Source: JAAYXS01 sp043820985 (GTDB lineage: Bacteria; Planctomycetota; Phycisphaerae; UBA1845; Fen-1342). Taken from it: DNA of 34,453 nt. The DNA lies in the NCBI GenBank assembly GCA_043820985.1, contig JBDRDH010000206.1:1-34453 (forward strand), read 5' to 3'. This document shows positions 1-8,721 of the stretch, piece by piece. The position numbers and the translations under genes are program-made. A model generated the notes under the pieces. That model ran no database searches, had not been told where the DNA came from, and saw only the letters and a program-made list of their open reading frames with translations. Numbering within the stretch: position 1 is the first letter of the stretch; every line of letters starts with the position of its first letter.

Positions 1-1529
1 GCCCGTGGCGGGCTATCGCCGCACCAGTCCAGGGCCATGTTGACGGCCTCATACGCGTCCACCACGCCGTAGCCGTAGTCGTTGTCCTTGCCGGTCGTAC
101 CCTGGTCGAGGGCCGTGAGGTACATGATCTCCTTGACCTCCTGTACGGTCAGGTCCGGACAGGCTTCACGCATCAGGGCCACGACGCCATTGACGTGTGG
201 TGAGGCCATCGAGGTTCCGCTGTACGAGCTGTAGCCGCCACCGGGTACCGAGGAACGCACACTCACCGCCGGCGCGGAGATCTCCGGCTTAATGGCAGCG
301 GTGCCGTCCGGCGTGCAGTAGGTCGGACCTCGTGATGAACTGGTGTACATTGGCCAGGGCGGGCCGCCGGCATTGCCGTCGATGCCGCCCACCGCGCAGG
401 TGCGGAAATCGTCCGTCGCCCGATCGGCGGGGCGGCGTAGCGTGTTGGGGTCGGAGCCCTCGTTACCGGCGGAGAAGAGGATCACAATGCCGGCGGCTTC
501 GCAGGCGTCCAGATAGCTCCAAAAAGACTCGTCACACGGCGTGTTGTACGGCGGCACGTTATGCCAGGAACCGATGCCCCACGAGTTGGAGCAGACGGCT
601 GGCACGTCCCAGTTGGTGTTCGGATCTTCGTCCGGATCGATCAGCCACTGGAATGCCAGAAGGGCGTCGGTGCAGGTATCGTAGAGCCCGGAGCGGTCGA
701 TGACGGCGGCGTGAATCCACTGCGCGCCAGGCGCTACTCCGACCTCATCACCCGGCGCTCCGCCACAGACTGAACCCATGGTGTGCGTACCGTGCGAGCC
801 GCTGTCCTGGGGGAACGTCCAGTTGGTCACCGGATCGAAGAATGCCCAACCGGGGTGTCCCACGTAGCGTGGATCCGCCACGCCGCGCCAACGATTGGCT
901 AGCGCCGGGTGGCTGCCATCGACGCCCGTGTCCAACGTCGAAACCAAGACACCTTCACCGGTGAAGCCCATGGCCCAGACTTCCGGGGCCCGGACAGCAT
1001 AGAGTCCCGGCTCGGGAGTGCGCGGCCCGCGTTGCGATTGGCCCTCGTCCGAGTTGAGTGAAGCGGTGCCGGGCTCTGGCGTCTCGGGCGTGATCATCTC
1101 GATCGGATAGTTGAAATAGATGGTGTCCACGTCGGGATGTTGAGCCAGCAGCTCGATCTCCGCCGGAACAGTGTCGACGCGGAAACAGTTGACAATCCAG
1201 AATGCCTCGAAACGTTCGATGCGTCCAGCTTGCTCAAGCTGCTTGAGGTACCCGTGCAGAGTTCCTTGTGAGCCCCGCGCCATTTCCCGCAGGCTGCGAA
1301 CCACGGTCTCATGCCTGGCTTGGAGAGTGGCACGTTGCGCGGTCAGCGAATCATTAAGGGCATCGATATCGACGCGCTGGGTCAGAAAAACGAGCGTGGA
1401 TATCGTTTCGTCGGGCTGTGTTAATTCCAGTACGTCCTGTAATCCGGTATCAATTGTACCGGCCAGGGTTGGCGCCACCAGCATAACCAGTGCCGAGACC
1501 AACCCAAAGAAGGCTCTCTGCCTCTTCAT
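1..1529 (-). CDS. Secreted S8 subtilisin-like serine protease (C-terminus cut by window edge)
   Basis: Read on the minus strand from an ATG preceded by AAGGAG, the frame stays open for about 509 codons and runs off the left edge, so the C-terminus is missing. Residues 1-24 form a signal peptide (MKRQRAFFGLVSALVMLV...). Residues ~40-145 fit an inhibitor-type propeptide. The peptidase domain shows the full S8 triad: Asp200 in STLDTGVDG, His246 in GSHGTHT, Ser440 in SGTSMASPHV, plus the oxyanion Asn356 in FSAGNEG. It should be an exported or cell-surface endopeptidase that cuts off its own propeptide. Other secreted proteins in this window end in dockerins, so the missing part may carry one, but this cannot be seen. 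Subtilase identity is very secure; its substrate is unknown. Confidence 0.95.
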   Translation of the reverse strand, partial: MKRQRAFFGLVSALVMLVAPTLAGTIDTGLQDVLELTQPDETISTLVFLTQRVDIDALNDSLTAQRATLQARHETVVRSLREMARGSQGTLHGYLKQLEQAGRIERFEAFWIVNCFRVDTVPAEIELLAQHPDVDTIYFNYPIEMITPETPEPGTASLNSDEGQSQRGPRTPEPGLYAVRAPEVWAMGFTGEGVLVSTLDTGVDGSHPALANRWRGVADPRYVGHPGWAFFDPVTNWTFPQDSGSHGTHTMGSVCGGAPGDEVGVAPGAQWIHAAVIDRSGLYDTCTDALLAFQWLIDPDEDPNTNWDVPAVCSNSWGIGSWHNVPPYNTPCDESFWSYLDACEAAGIVILFSAGNEGSDPNTLRRPADRATDDFRTCAVGGIDGNAGGPPWPMYTSSSRGPTYCTPDGTAAIKPEISAPAVSVRSSVPGGGYSSYSGTSMASPHVNGVVALMREACPDLTVQEVKEIMYLTALDQGTTGKDNDYGYGVVDAYEAVNMALDWCGDSPPR

Positions 1530-2007
1530 ATGGCTTCTCCTTAACATTACTCTTCGGGGACACATCTGAATTCCAGTATTCGGGTCGGCTGAATTCCAGC
1601 CACTCTGCAAACCTCCGCAGTGATTTAGGAACAAGTTAGCCCCCCCCAAAAAATGGTGCCGCCGAGGCACTATGCCGCATCTTGTCCCCCCATCTGTGGT
1701 TTGACTGACGTCCACCGTCGCCGAACAACGTGTGGATGACAGTCCGACGGTACGCGAAATCCATCCCAGCCAAGCACTGACACACTCTCCAAATACTCGC
1801 AGATTCAACGTATCAGGACCTTGAAATAAAGTCAAAACAAAAGGTTGCGGATAATCGGCGGGCACGTAAATCTTTGCATCGACAGTAGCTGGCGATTATC
1901 GGTCGTTCCGCTGTGGGGCCGGGGCTATCTTGCGGGCACGCTGTACATGGCGACAATCCCTGGTCAGTGGTATTTTCGTGATCCCATATTATAGAAACAC
2001 ATGCTGA
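1530..2007. other. Divergent intergenic region between subtilase and stress protein
   Basis: No convincing gene in 478 bases. It must hold the promoters of both divergent genes. On the minus strand a TTGACT (1835-1830) and TACGTT (1812-1807) lie 17 bases apart, a weak sigma-70-like pair about 280 bases before the protease start. On the plus strand nothing close to consensus was found, although the AT-rich stretch ending near 1995 could be a -10 region for the stress-protein gene. A poly-C/poly-A run lies at about 1640-1655. Confidence 0.4.
1566..1599. repeat. Pair of 11-bp direct repeats upstream of the subtilase
   Basis: CTGAATTCCAG occurs at 1566-1576 and again at 1589-1599, 23 bases start to start, i.e. 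about two helical turns apart. Each copy contains the palindrome GAATTC. They lie 37-70 bases upstream of the protease start codon, where an operator or activator site could be. No function is known; this is a pattern only. Confidence 0.45.
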
Positions 2008-2898
2008 ATGGGCCTGAGTAAGATGCTAAAACGTTCGCTGGACGAATTCGAGGCGCTTTTTGAGCGGGCCTCGATTCCGGTCCTCGATATTCGCGAAATA
2101 CCCCTGGCACGTATTGCGGTGGTGCTGAAAGGCGGCCCGCTGGATGACTCAATTTTGAGCCTGGCCCAGTACCTGCGAAAACGCTTTACCGCCGAGATCC
2201 AGGTACACTGGCCGTCCGGGGCCGACCCTTCCGTTACCCTGGAGCGCGCCCGGACCATCGGCCTGGAGCCGCTCGCACAGCCCTTTGCCTCAACTGCCGA
2301 ACTGGTTGGTCAGGTCAGTATCCAGCAGCGGCAACTGGTCATTATTCCCGAGCCGCCTGGCGCGGACCGGCGCGTGCTCGATCTGGATCCATTGATCCAA
2401 GGCACTGTCCCGCCGGTCATGCTCGTCCGCCAGCCGATTGCCGAACCCGCCGCTGTCTTTCGTCGTGTCTTGCACAGTCTGACCGGCAATTTCCGCCAGA
2501 CCCAGAACTTCGCGTACTCGTTCTCGCTGGTCGAGGATAGCGGTGGGGAACTGCTGCTGTTACATACCATCGACGAGGATGATCTGCTGGATGTGCGCGA
2601 CGCTCTCCGCGTGTCGCCGCGTGTATCGGCCGACGGCCGGGCGGAATTGTTGTCCTGTCTGACGCGGCGGGGCGAGCGGTATCTGAAAGCGGTTGTTGCC
2701 GCCAGCCGTAAGTTTCCTTACTCGGTCAGCTACCGCCTGGCGATTGGCGCGGTAGTGCCAACCGTGCGGGCCGCGCTTGAGTCCGGCCGGCATTCGCTGC
2801 TGGTGGTTGGCTGCCATCGTGAGGGCCATAGTTTGATCGAAGCCGCCGACTATGAGTTGATGCACGAAGTCCGCGAAATTCCGGTGCTGGCTCTTTAA
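2008..2898 (+). CDS. Tandem UspA-like universal stress protein
   Basis: A 296-residue soluble protein with no signal peptide or membrane segment. It appears to be two UspA-like alpha/beta halves. The N-terminal half (about 32-150) is diverged, with strand LARIAVVLKGGPLD and a strand-turn QLVIIPEPPGAD. The C-terminal half (about 155-296) is clearer, with GGELLLLHTIDEDDL, then a helix and HSLLVVGCHREGHSLIEA, close to the usual VVGSRG nucleotide-loop region but with CHREGH in place of a canonical G-x2-G-x9-G-S/T. ATP binding is therefore doubtful. It ends 18 bases before the transporter gene, so the two are probably co-transcribed, a common pairing in which the Usp protein tunes an ion transporter. 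ATG codons at 2008 and 2023 are both possible starts; neither has a strong ribosome site. Confidence 0.7.
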   Translation: MGLSKMLKRSLDEFEALFERASIPVLDIREIPLARIAVVLKGGPLDDSILSLAQYLRKRFTAEIQVHWPSGADPSVTLERARTIGLEPLAQPFASTAELVGQVSIQQRQLVIIPEPPGADRRVLDLDPLIQGTVPPVMLVRQPIAEPAAVFRRVLHSLTGNFRQTQNFAYSFSLVEDSGGELLLLHTIDEDDLLDVRDALRVSPRVSADGRAELLSCLTRRGERYLKAVVAASRKFPYSVSYRLAIGAVVPTVRAALESGRHSLLVVGCHREGHSLIEAADYELMHEVREIPVLAL

Positions 2899-2916
2899 TA
2901 CGAGCACGATATAAGC

Positions 2917-4305
2917 ATGCCCCACTTGAATGCTTCATTTCAGCTTCTGATCGCCAGCGAGGCGGCCACCAGCGTGCCGGCTTATCAAACCTGGATAACC
3001 GCGGCAGTGCTGGTGGTTACGCTGATCCTGCTGGCGACCGAGAAGGTGCACAAGACCATTCTGGCCTTGCTGGCGGGAGGTATCTGCCTGTTCCTCGGCG
3101 CTGTCTGGGGCTATTTCCCACAGGTGCCCGGCCTGCACCTGCCGCCTTACATCGCGATGATCGAATGGGAAGTCATCGGCATCGTCATCGGTGCCACGGT
3201 GTTCGTGGAAATCGCGGCGCGCAGCGGTATCTTTACCTGGGTCAGCGTCAAAATGCTGAAGACCAGCCGCGGTGATCCCTTTCGCCTGCTGATCCTCTTT
3301 TCGATCCTGACGGCGATCTTCAGCGCGTTCCTCGACAACATCACGGCGATGATCATCATCGGTTCGCTGACCGTGGTCGCCTGCCGCAAGCTGGCGCTGG
3401 ATCCCAAACCGTTTTTAATCACCGAGGGCATCATGACCAACGTCGGCGGGCTGCTGACGTTGATCAGCTCGATACCGAACATCATCATCGGCAAGGCCGC
3501 CGATATCAGCTACCTCGATTTCATCATTGTCGCCGGCCCGTACACCATTTTCACCACCGCCGCCACGTTGCTGCTGGCGCGGTTTCTGTTCGGCAAGACC
3601 GTCAGTCCGCTACGAGATCCGGTGGAGCGGCGGCACAATCTCGAACTGGTGCTGGCGTTTGACGAGTGGGAAACCGTTACCAACCGGCGGTTCTTCCATA
3701 CCTCGATCGTGGCGGTGGTGTTGGTGATTCTGGGTTTCGCCTTGCGGCCGCAAATTCCGATCCTGAAGGATTTCGGCATCGAGGTGGTCGCCATGGGGGC
3801 GGCGGTGATCATGCTGCTGTTGCATGCCAAGGACGTCGAGGAGGACCTCGATCGCGTCGAATGGTCGCTGGTGTTCTTTTTTGTCGGGCTTTTCACGTTG
3901 ATTGGTGTGTTGGAGAAATCGCAGGTATTGCACACTATCGGTGAACTGCTCAGCCACCTCATGACGCACACCGGCAGCGTCGGCCTGATGTGGTTCACCG
4001 CGATCTTCTCTTCGATCACGGATAACATCCCGCTGGCGGCGATGCTGGGCAAGATCTTCGGCCCTACACCGGAGGCGGCGCAGGCCCTGCCGGCGACGCA
4101 ATGGTGGGCGGTCGTCTTCGGCGCCAACCTGGGCGGCAACCTTACCCCGATCGGCTCGGCCAGCACGGTCGTCGCCGTCACGATCATGAAGAAGAACGGC
4201 ATAAAAATCACGTTCATGGAGTTCGTCAAAATCGGCGCAATCTTCACGGCGGCACAACTCATCCTGGCCAGTGCCTACCTGCTGATTCTGCAAGCGATTC
4301 TGTAA
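2917..4305 (+). CDS. ArsB/NhaD-superfamily Na+/H+ antiporter-like transporter
   Basis: A 462-residue integral membrane protein with about 11-12 hydrophobic segments. The two family-type hairpin signatures are visible: FLDNITAMIIIGSLTVV in the first half and SSITDNIPLAAMLG in the second, each with the acidic-Asn pair typical of NhaD/ArsB/CitM carriers. A further conserved stretch, WSLVFFFVGLFTLIGVLE, precedes the second half, and GANLGGNLTPIGSAS near the C-terminus matches the second discontinuous helix. NhaD-type proteins exchange Na+ or Li+ for H+ across the inner membrane, but arsenite or carboxylate transport by this superfamily cannot be ruled out. No arsenic genes are near. It follows the Usp-like gene by 18 bases, suggesting a stress-linked ion-homeostasis unit. 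Confidence 0.85.
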   Translation: MPHLNASFQLLIASEAATSVPAYQTWITAAVLVVTLILLATEKVHKTILALLAGGICLFLGAVWGYFPQVPGLHLPPYIAMIEWEVIGIVIGATVFVEIAARSGIFTWVSVKMLKTSRGDPFRLLILFSILTAIFSAFLDNITAMIIIGSLTVVACRKLALDPKPFLITEGIMTNVGGLLTLISSIPNIIIGKAADISYLDFIIVAGPYTIFTTAATLLLARFLFGKTVSPLRDPVERRHNLELVLAFDEWETVTNRRFFHTSIVAVVLVILGFALRPQIPILKDFGIEVVAMGAAVIMLLLHAKDVEEDLDRVEWSLVFFFVGLFTLIGVLEKSQVLHTIGELLSHLMTHTGSVGLMWFTAIFSSITDNIPLAAMLGKIFGPTPEAAQALPATQWWAVVFGANLGGNLTPIGSASTVVAVTIMKKNGIKITFMEFVKIGAIFTAAQLILASAYLLILQAIL

Positions 4306-4334
4306 GGCGCGGTCATCGTGTGGCGTCGACGTGC

Positions 4335-5024
4335 ATGTTAGAGGTGGATCGTTCAGTGAGCTCTTGTAACGCCGATAACTACACCAACGAGGACGCCGTC
4401 CCGTACGATCGGCAAGCGCGCGAGCATGGCTGGCATGGTCACGAAGTCCTGTTTGGCCTGATGTACGAGTTCATCAAATCCGGAGAGACTCTGCTCGACG
4501 TGGGGATTGGCACCGGGCTCGGCTCCTACTTGTTCCACCAGGCGGGCCTCCAGGTCTCCGGCTTCGATCGTTCCAAAGAAATGTTGGAGATGTGTAAATC
4601 AAAGGGCTTTGCGGCGCGGCTCGATCAACATGATCTGCAACACGTGCCTTTTCCCTATCAGTCGATTTCGTTCAACCATGTCATTTCGCTGGCGGTGCTG
4701 AACTTCTTCAGGGACCTGGCGCCGCTTGTCGAGGAGGCGGCTCGTATCATCAGACCGGGCGGCATCTTCGCCTTAACCGTGGAGGAGCAGAAAACGGGGC
4801 AGCCGGCCAAGTATGTCTACCGTGCCGCTGGAGACGCTCTTCAACCCGGCGCGGAAACGGGGGTCAACATGTACCGGCACAGTGACGCCCATATCCGGGG
4901 CCTCCTGGCCAGCAGCGGCTTCAGTGTGCTGAAAGACCTCGAATTCCTGGCAGATCAACATTCGACAGGTGGAATGAACATCTACTTCAAGGTCTACGTC
5001 GCTCAAAAGGCGGAGCGCGCCTAG
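4335..5024 (+). CDS. Class I SAM-dependent methyltransferase
   Basis: About 229 residues from the ATG at 4335; the open frame extends upstream into the transporter gene but that part is only a shadow. The Rossmann methyltransferase core is clear: motif I LLDVGIGTGLGSYLF, acidic end of strand 2 in VSGFDRSKEMLEM, then the HDLQHVPFP turn, strand 4 FNHVISLAVLNFF and post-motif RIIRPGGIFALTVEE. It belongs to the Methyltransf_11/UbiE-like group; the methyl acceptor is unknown. It lies 29 bases after the transporter and probably shares its transcript. GTG codons at 4344 and 4356 are alternative starts; none has a clear ribosome site. A hairpin at 5202-5216 lies downstream. Confidence 0.85.
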   Translation: MLEVDRSVSSCNADNYTNEDAVPYDRQAREHGWHGHEVLFGLMYEFIKSGETLLDVGIGTGLGSYLFHQAGLQVSGFDRSKEMLEMCKSKGFAARLDQHDLQHVPFPYQSISFNHVISLAVLNFFRDLAPLVEEAARIIRPGGIFALTVEEQKTGQPAKYVYRAAGDALQPGAETGVNMYRHSDAHIRGLLASSGFSVLKDLEFLADQHSTGGMNIYFKVYVAQKAERA

Positions 5025-5201
5025 TGAATCACCGGGGCATCGGGCTGGGAACCCAACTTGCCGTGTCAGGCGCGTGCATACCCGCGATTTCGTTGCGGGA
5101 AAGCATGGCATCCAATGCAAACAGCCAGCGATTCGGGTGGTTTCACGAATCGCCGGCTGTGGGTGCTATTCGATCTTCAATCGCCTAACCCTCCCCGTCC
5201 T

Positions 5202-5216
5202 CTCCCTGAAAGGGAG
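5202..5216. terminator. Hairpin between convergent genes
   Basis: CTCCCT (5202-5207) pairs with AGGGAG (5211-5216) around a GAA loop, with extra pairing possible between the CCCTCCCC before it and the run of G after it. It lies between the stop codons of two convergent genes, so it could stop transcription from both sides. There is no T-tract on either side, so intrinsic termination is unproven; it may instead be a dispersed G/C-rich repeat. Confidence 0.35.
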
Positions 5217-5230
5217 GGGGGGGGTAAGGT

Positions 5231-7528
5231 CTATCCGCCGCCGCCGACGAGTGCGATGAAGCCGTCAATGTCGTAGGCGTTCAGCGCCTGGTCGCCGTTG
5301 ATGTCGGCGGCGGCAAACGTACAGTCGGGGTAGGCGGCGGCGTAGGCGTCTCGGTTCCCCAGTGCCAGCACGAAGGGAGCGATGTCGGTGGTGTCGACCA
5401 CGCCGTCGCAGTTCATGTCGCCGGGCAGGCCGCGGAAGATGATGTACAGGCCGCTGGTGTCCGTGGTGGCGTAGACAAAGTGCTCGGTTGCCAGGACAAA
5501 CCGCCCCGCCTCCAGGTCCGTTACGCCGGTCTGGTACGGAAGCAGCGGATCTGACAGGTCGAACTCGAGCAAGGCGTGCCCGTCCTCCTGCGCCAGCAGA
5601 CACACCGACGAGTCCCAGGTATCCAGCCCGCGGGGAGAATCGACCGGGAAGTGGCTCAGCTCGACCGGGTTGAACGGGTCGGAGACGTCCAGCACGAAGA
5701 GCCCTTCGGTCCAGTCGCGCCCGCCGCCTTCCTCCGCAGACCCGGCTCCCAGCGGGCGCTTACCCGCGCACAGCAGCAGCTCGCCCAGGCAGGCGATGTC
5801 TTCGCCAGACGGATAGCCCTGGTAGAGCCGCACCGGCGCTGCGGGATCGCTGCTGTCCGTGATCCCGGTGTCCTCGGCCGAGTAGTACAGCAGGTCGTCC
5901 GTCGTGGGAGCGCTCAGGATGGTGCTCGGCTTGGTTCTGGTTGGGTGGTACCCAACCAGACTGATCGCACTGGGGTCGCTGACGTCGAGATTCAGCAGGA
6001 GCCCGGAACCGCTGCCAAAGCCCAGCCCCACGTGGGCGATGTCCCCTTGCACCAGCACGTCGGCCGCGAACCTTTCCTCGGGGAACGGAAACTCCCCCAG
6101 CAGATACGGCGGCGATGTCGGATCGGCGACGTTGACGATCTGAAAGCCGCCCCAGCCGCCGCCCAGATACGCCCGGCCGTCGACTACGTCTATCCCCAAC
6201 GAGCGCATGTGCAGGCCCAGGTGCGGTGTCTGGTAGGCGTTGAGCAGCCTGGGTTGAAACGGATTCGACACGTCCAGCACGCTGAAGCCGTTGAACAGGT
6301 CGGTGACGTACATCCGCGTGCCGACCAGCTCCATCTTGCGTAGTCGCGCCGGGGAGTAGACGCTGCCCAGCCGCACCGGATCGGTCGGGTCGCTCACGTC
6401 CAGTATCAGCAGCCCTTCGCCTTCGTCCATGATGTACGCCCGGTCGCCGACCACCTCGACGCCGTACACCAGCCCGCGCGGTTTGTACTGCCCCACGCGC
6501 AGGGGTGCGGTCGGGTCCGAGACGTCCAGCACGGCCAGGCCCGCGGCTCGCTCCCACCACAGGTAATCAGATGAACCTCCGGGCCAGTCGGCGACAAACA
6601 GGTAGTCGCCGCTGACGGCCAGGTCCTTGACCCGTACGAACTCGTCGACGGCGCCCACGAATACCGGCTGTGCGGGGTCCGCAACGTTGACGATGTAGAT
6701 CACTCCCTCGTTACCGACCTTCGCGCTACAGTAGGCATAGTCGCCGGCGACCTCCAGGTCGTGGATTGGATAGACGTCGGCCTCCGGCGGAAACGCCGCC
6801 TCACCGACCAGCGTCAGGAGCGGCAGCGGCGGACTGCCGAGGCGGTAAATGCGCACGCCGGGCGGGCCAGCCGCAAGACAGTAGAGGTAATCCCCCCACA
6901 CCTTCGTCGCGTGTACGTCGTGCAGGACGTCGCCCAAGGCTGCGGGGGCGTGCGGATCGCTGATGTCGAACGCCTCGACATGAGTCCAGTCGCGGAGGAA
7001 TGCCCAGGAGCGAAAGGAAGCCGGATCTTGGTACAGCTCGATTTCCTGGTACGCGTCAGAACCTGGCGCGCTGGCCACCAGCCGCGGGCTGGCTGGCTGC
7101 GAAACGTCGACCACGTGGAAGCCGCTGTGCTCGCTCGTAGCGCGGGAGCCGGGCGAGGCGAACGCGCGGCCCAGAGAGCCTCCCGCGGGCCAAGTTGCCA
7201 GGAAGACGTAGTCGCCCTCGATTGCGATGTCCGAAATGTCCTCGGGCGGCGAGCAGGTCGAGAACGAGCCGACGTGCCGCGGGGCCTGCGGGGTTGTCAG
7301 ATCGACGATTTCGAGGCGCGGCCCCAACGCGACCACGGCGATATGTGGCTGATCGGGCAGGAACGCCACATCTTCCGCCAACCCACCCCAGGAGCTACAG
7401 ATCGGCATTTGCCGCACCGGTCGGCTGTCTTCCTCCGCCAAGCTGGAATGAGCGGCCGCCAGCAATACACCCAGCACCGCGGCCAGCGCGGCCGCCCGCC
7501 CCGACGAGAGTGAGTTCCTTCCAAGCAT
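5231..7528 (-). CDS. Secreted LVIVD-repeat protein with C-terminal dockerin
   Basis: 765 residues from the ATG at 7528, chosen because GGGAGGA stands 6-8 bases before it; the frame extends upstream only to a TTG. A signal peptide (about residues 1-32, ending near SSLAEED) is followed by a long run of roughly 45-residue LVIVD-type repeats with the pattern hhVLDVSDPTxPVRLGxh, predicted to fold as a beta-propeller exposed at the cell surface. Residues ~700-765 are a two-part Ca2+-binding dockerin: GDMNCDGVVDTTD and ADINGDQALNAYDIDGF, closing with ALVGGGG. Dockerins bind cohesins or anchor proteins; no cohesin is in the window. The same closing sequence ends the 1609-residue protein at 9289. The ligand of the propeller is unknown. 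Confidence 0.9.
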   Translation of the reverse strand: MLGRNSLSSGRAAALAAVLGVLLAAAHSSLAEEDSRPVRQMPICSSWGGLAEDVAFLPDQPHIAVVALGPRLEIVDLTTPQAPRHVGSFSTCSPPEDISDIAIEGDYVFLATWPAGGSLGRAFASPGSRATSEHSGFHVVDVSQPASPRLVASAPGSDAYQEIELYQDPASFRSWAFLRDWTHVEAFDISDPHAPAALGDVLHDVHATKVWGDYLYCLAAGPPGVRIYRLGSPPLPLLTLVGEAAFPPEADVYPIHDLEVAGDYAYCSAKVGNEGVIYIVNVADPAQPVFVGAVDEFVRVKDLAVSGDYLFVADWPGGSSDYLWWERAAGLAVLDVSDPTAPLRVGQYKPRGLVYGVEVVGDRAYIMDEGEGLLILDVSDPTDPVRLGSVYSPARLRKMELVGTRMYVTDLFNGFSVLDVSNPFQPRLLNAYQTPHLGLHMRSLGIDVVDGRAYLGGGWGGFQIVNVADPTSPPYLLGEFPFPEERFAADVLVQGDIAHVGLGFGSGSGLLLNLDVSDPSAISLVGYHPTRTKPSTILSAPTTDDLLYYSAEDTGITDSSDPAAPVRLYQGYPSGEDIACLGELLLCAGKRPLGAGSAEEGGGRDWTEGLFVLDVSDPFNPVELSHFPVDSPRGLDTWDSSVCLLAQEDGHALLEFDLSDPLLPYQTGVTDLEAGRFVLATEHFVYATTDTSGLYIIFRGLPGDMNCDGVVDTTDIAPFVLALGNRDAYAAAYPDCTFAAADINGDQALNAYDIDGFIALVGGGG

Positions 7529-7869
7529 GATATGTCCTCCCAACGGACACGCAGTTGTGACTCCTCACGATACATACCGCAAGTGCGACTGTAGGACAAC
7601 AACCAATATGGAGGATTCCGCTCACATTCTCGCAACTTCAGCTCGACAACTGCACGTTTGTGAGGCACACTCCCCTTGGTTTACCGGACTCTGGAATCCG
7701 GTCTCGGGACAGGGGACTTCGGGACAGGGGACTGGGCGAGCCTGGAATCCGCGAACGGAATACACAGTTACTGTGCGCGGGATGCGCGTTGCGCGTCCGC
7801 GCTTGGGTGTGCTACAGCGCGCTGCTAGTGCAATCACATTCCTGGATTTCTTGACAAAGGAGGTTTGTC
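7529..7869. other. Divergent intergenic region
   Basis: 341 bases between the minus-strand LVIVD gene and the plus-strand secreted-protein pair. It must carry both promoters, but no pair of boxes near consensus stood out. It contains the 15-bp tandem repeat at 7704-7733. The TTGACA at 7852-7857 lies only about 12 bases before the ATG and overlaps the ribosome-binding region, so it is unlikely to be a -35 box. Confidence 0.4.
7704..7733. repeat. Perfect 15-bp tandem duplication
   Basis: TCGGGACAGGGGACT occurs twice with no spacer (7704-7718 and 7719-7733). It is flanked by two partial matches, CTGGAATCCGG before and CCTGGAATCCGCG after. It could be a replication-slippage product or a paired protein-binding site in the divergent promoter region. 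Confidence 0.6.
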
Positions 7870-8671
7870 ATGCGAACACTTTGCGCGATCGTTGTGTCCA
7901 GTTTCATTGTCCTCGCCGCCGCCGTCACGCCGGCCGCCGGGGCAGACTACTACTTCGTTGCGGACGGCTATTGGGATGACGCGACCAAGTGGAAAGACGA
8001 CTGCAACAACGGTAACGAGGGTCAAGTGCCCTCGGCGTCAGACAATGCGGTGATCTGTAGCAGCGTAACGTGTACAATTAGAAACGACGACGCGGTGTGC
8101 CTGGGCCTGACCGTGGACGGGACACTGATCCTCGGGAATAGCGACACGCTGGAGATCCATGCGAACAGCAGTATCCCGGGAACCATGACGGTCGAGAATT
8201 ACGGCACGCTGAACATCGATGCCAGCCTTACGCTGTCCGGCGGCGAAGTCTCGTTCGGGATTTTACATCGAGTTTCAGGGTGACTACACGTTGACGCTCG
8301 ATGATGACGCCAGCCTGACCGGTGGCTTCTACATGAGCCGTGCCGGAGCAGGTTCCTACACGTTCATAAACAGCGGAACTGTGGAAGCCGACGACGCGAA
8401 CCGAAACATCACGTTCACGGAGGGGAACATTCAAAGTGATGGGAGCACAAGTGTCAACGCCCCGGTGTTCAAGGTCTCCGATTCGGCTGCCACGATGACT
8501 TTTGAGAGCAGTTGCACGGTGAGCGACATGGACGCCGACTTCGAAGTTACGGCCGGCACGCTGGAGATCGAAACCGACACCTGCACGACCGGTGACCTCG
8601 CTTTCTCGGGCGGGGAAATCAAGGTCAAGGAGAACAAGACCTTCCGGGCCGGCGTGGGCTCGTGCGACTAA
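7870..8671 (+). pseudogene. Secreted beta-strand-rich protein, split by a one-base frameshift
   Basis: The start has an excellent AAAGGAGG site. The first frame gives 137 residues with a signal peptide (MRTLCAIVVSSFIVLAAAV..., cut near AAGA) and ends at 8283. The coding sense continues in the next frame to 8671. Dropping one G from GGG at 8257-8259 joins ...GGEVSF to GFYIEFQGDYT and gives one 266-residue protein of alternating beta-strands and Asp/Gly/Asn turns. The N-terminal motif W-D-D-A-x-K-W ... P-S-A-x-D-N-A resembles the entry segment of secreted beta-helix or autotransporter-type repeat proteins. The gene at 8722 is a paralogue. The break may be a sequencing error, a real pseudogene or a programmed frameshift; there is no clear slippery heptamer. 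Function unknown. Confidence 0.75.
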
Positions 8672-8721
8672 ACCGCGACTTCTCGCGGCAATTGACGCCG
8701 CGAATCACAAGGAGATTCAAC

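Noticed and set aside
3510..4293. Two long minus-strand frames (over 220 residues) opposite the transporter
   Set aside because: Composition is that of antisense shadows (Arg/Gln/His- or Ser-rich), with no domain and no ribosome site; the plus-strand gene explains the region.
4101..4334. Upstream extension of the methyltransferase frame into the transporter gene
   Set aside because: It lies in a shifted frame inside the well-supported transporter gene and reads as Arg/Gly/His-rich shadow sequence; the start is placed at 4335.
5576..6343. 255-residue plus-strand frame opposite the LVIVD gene
   Set aside because: It is the complement of repetitive LVIVD coding sequence and shows no family features.
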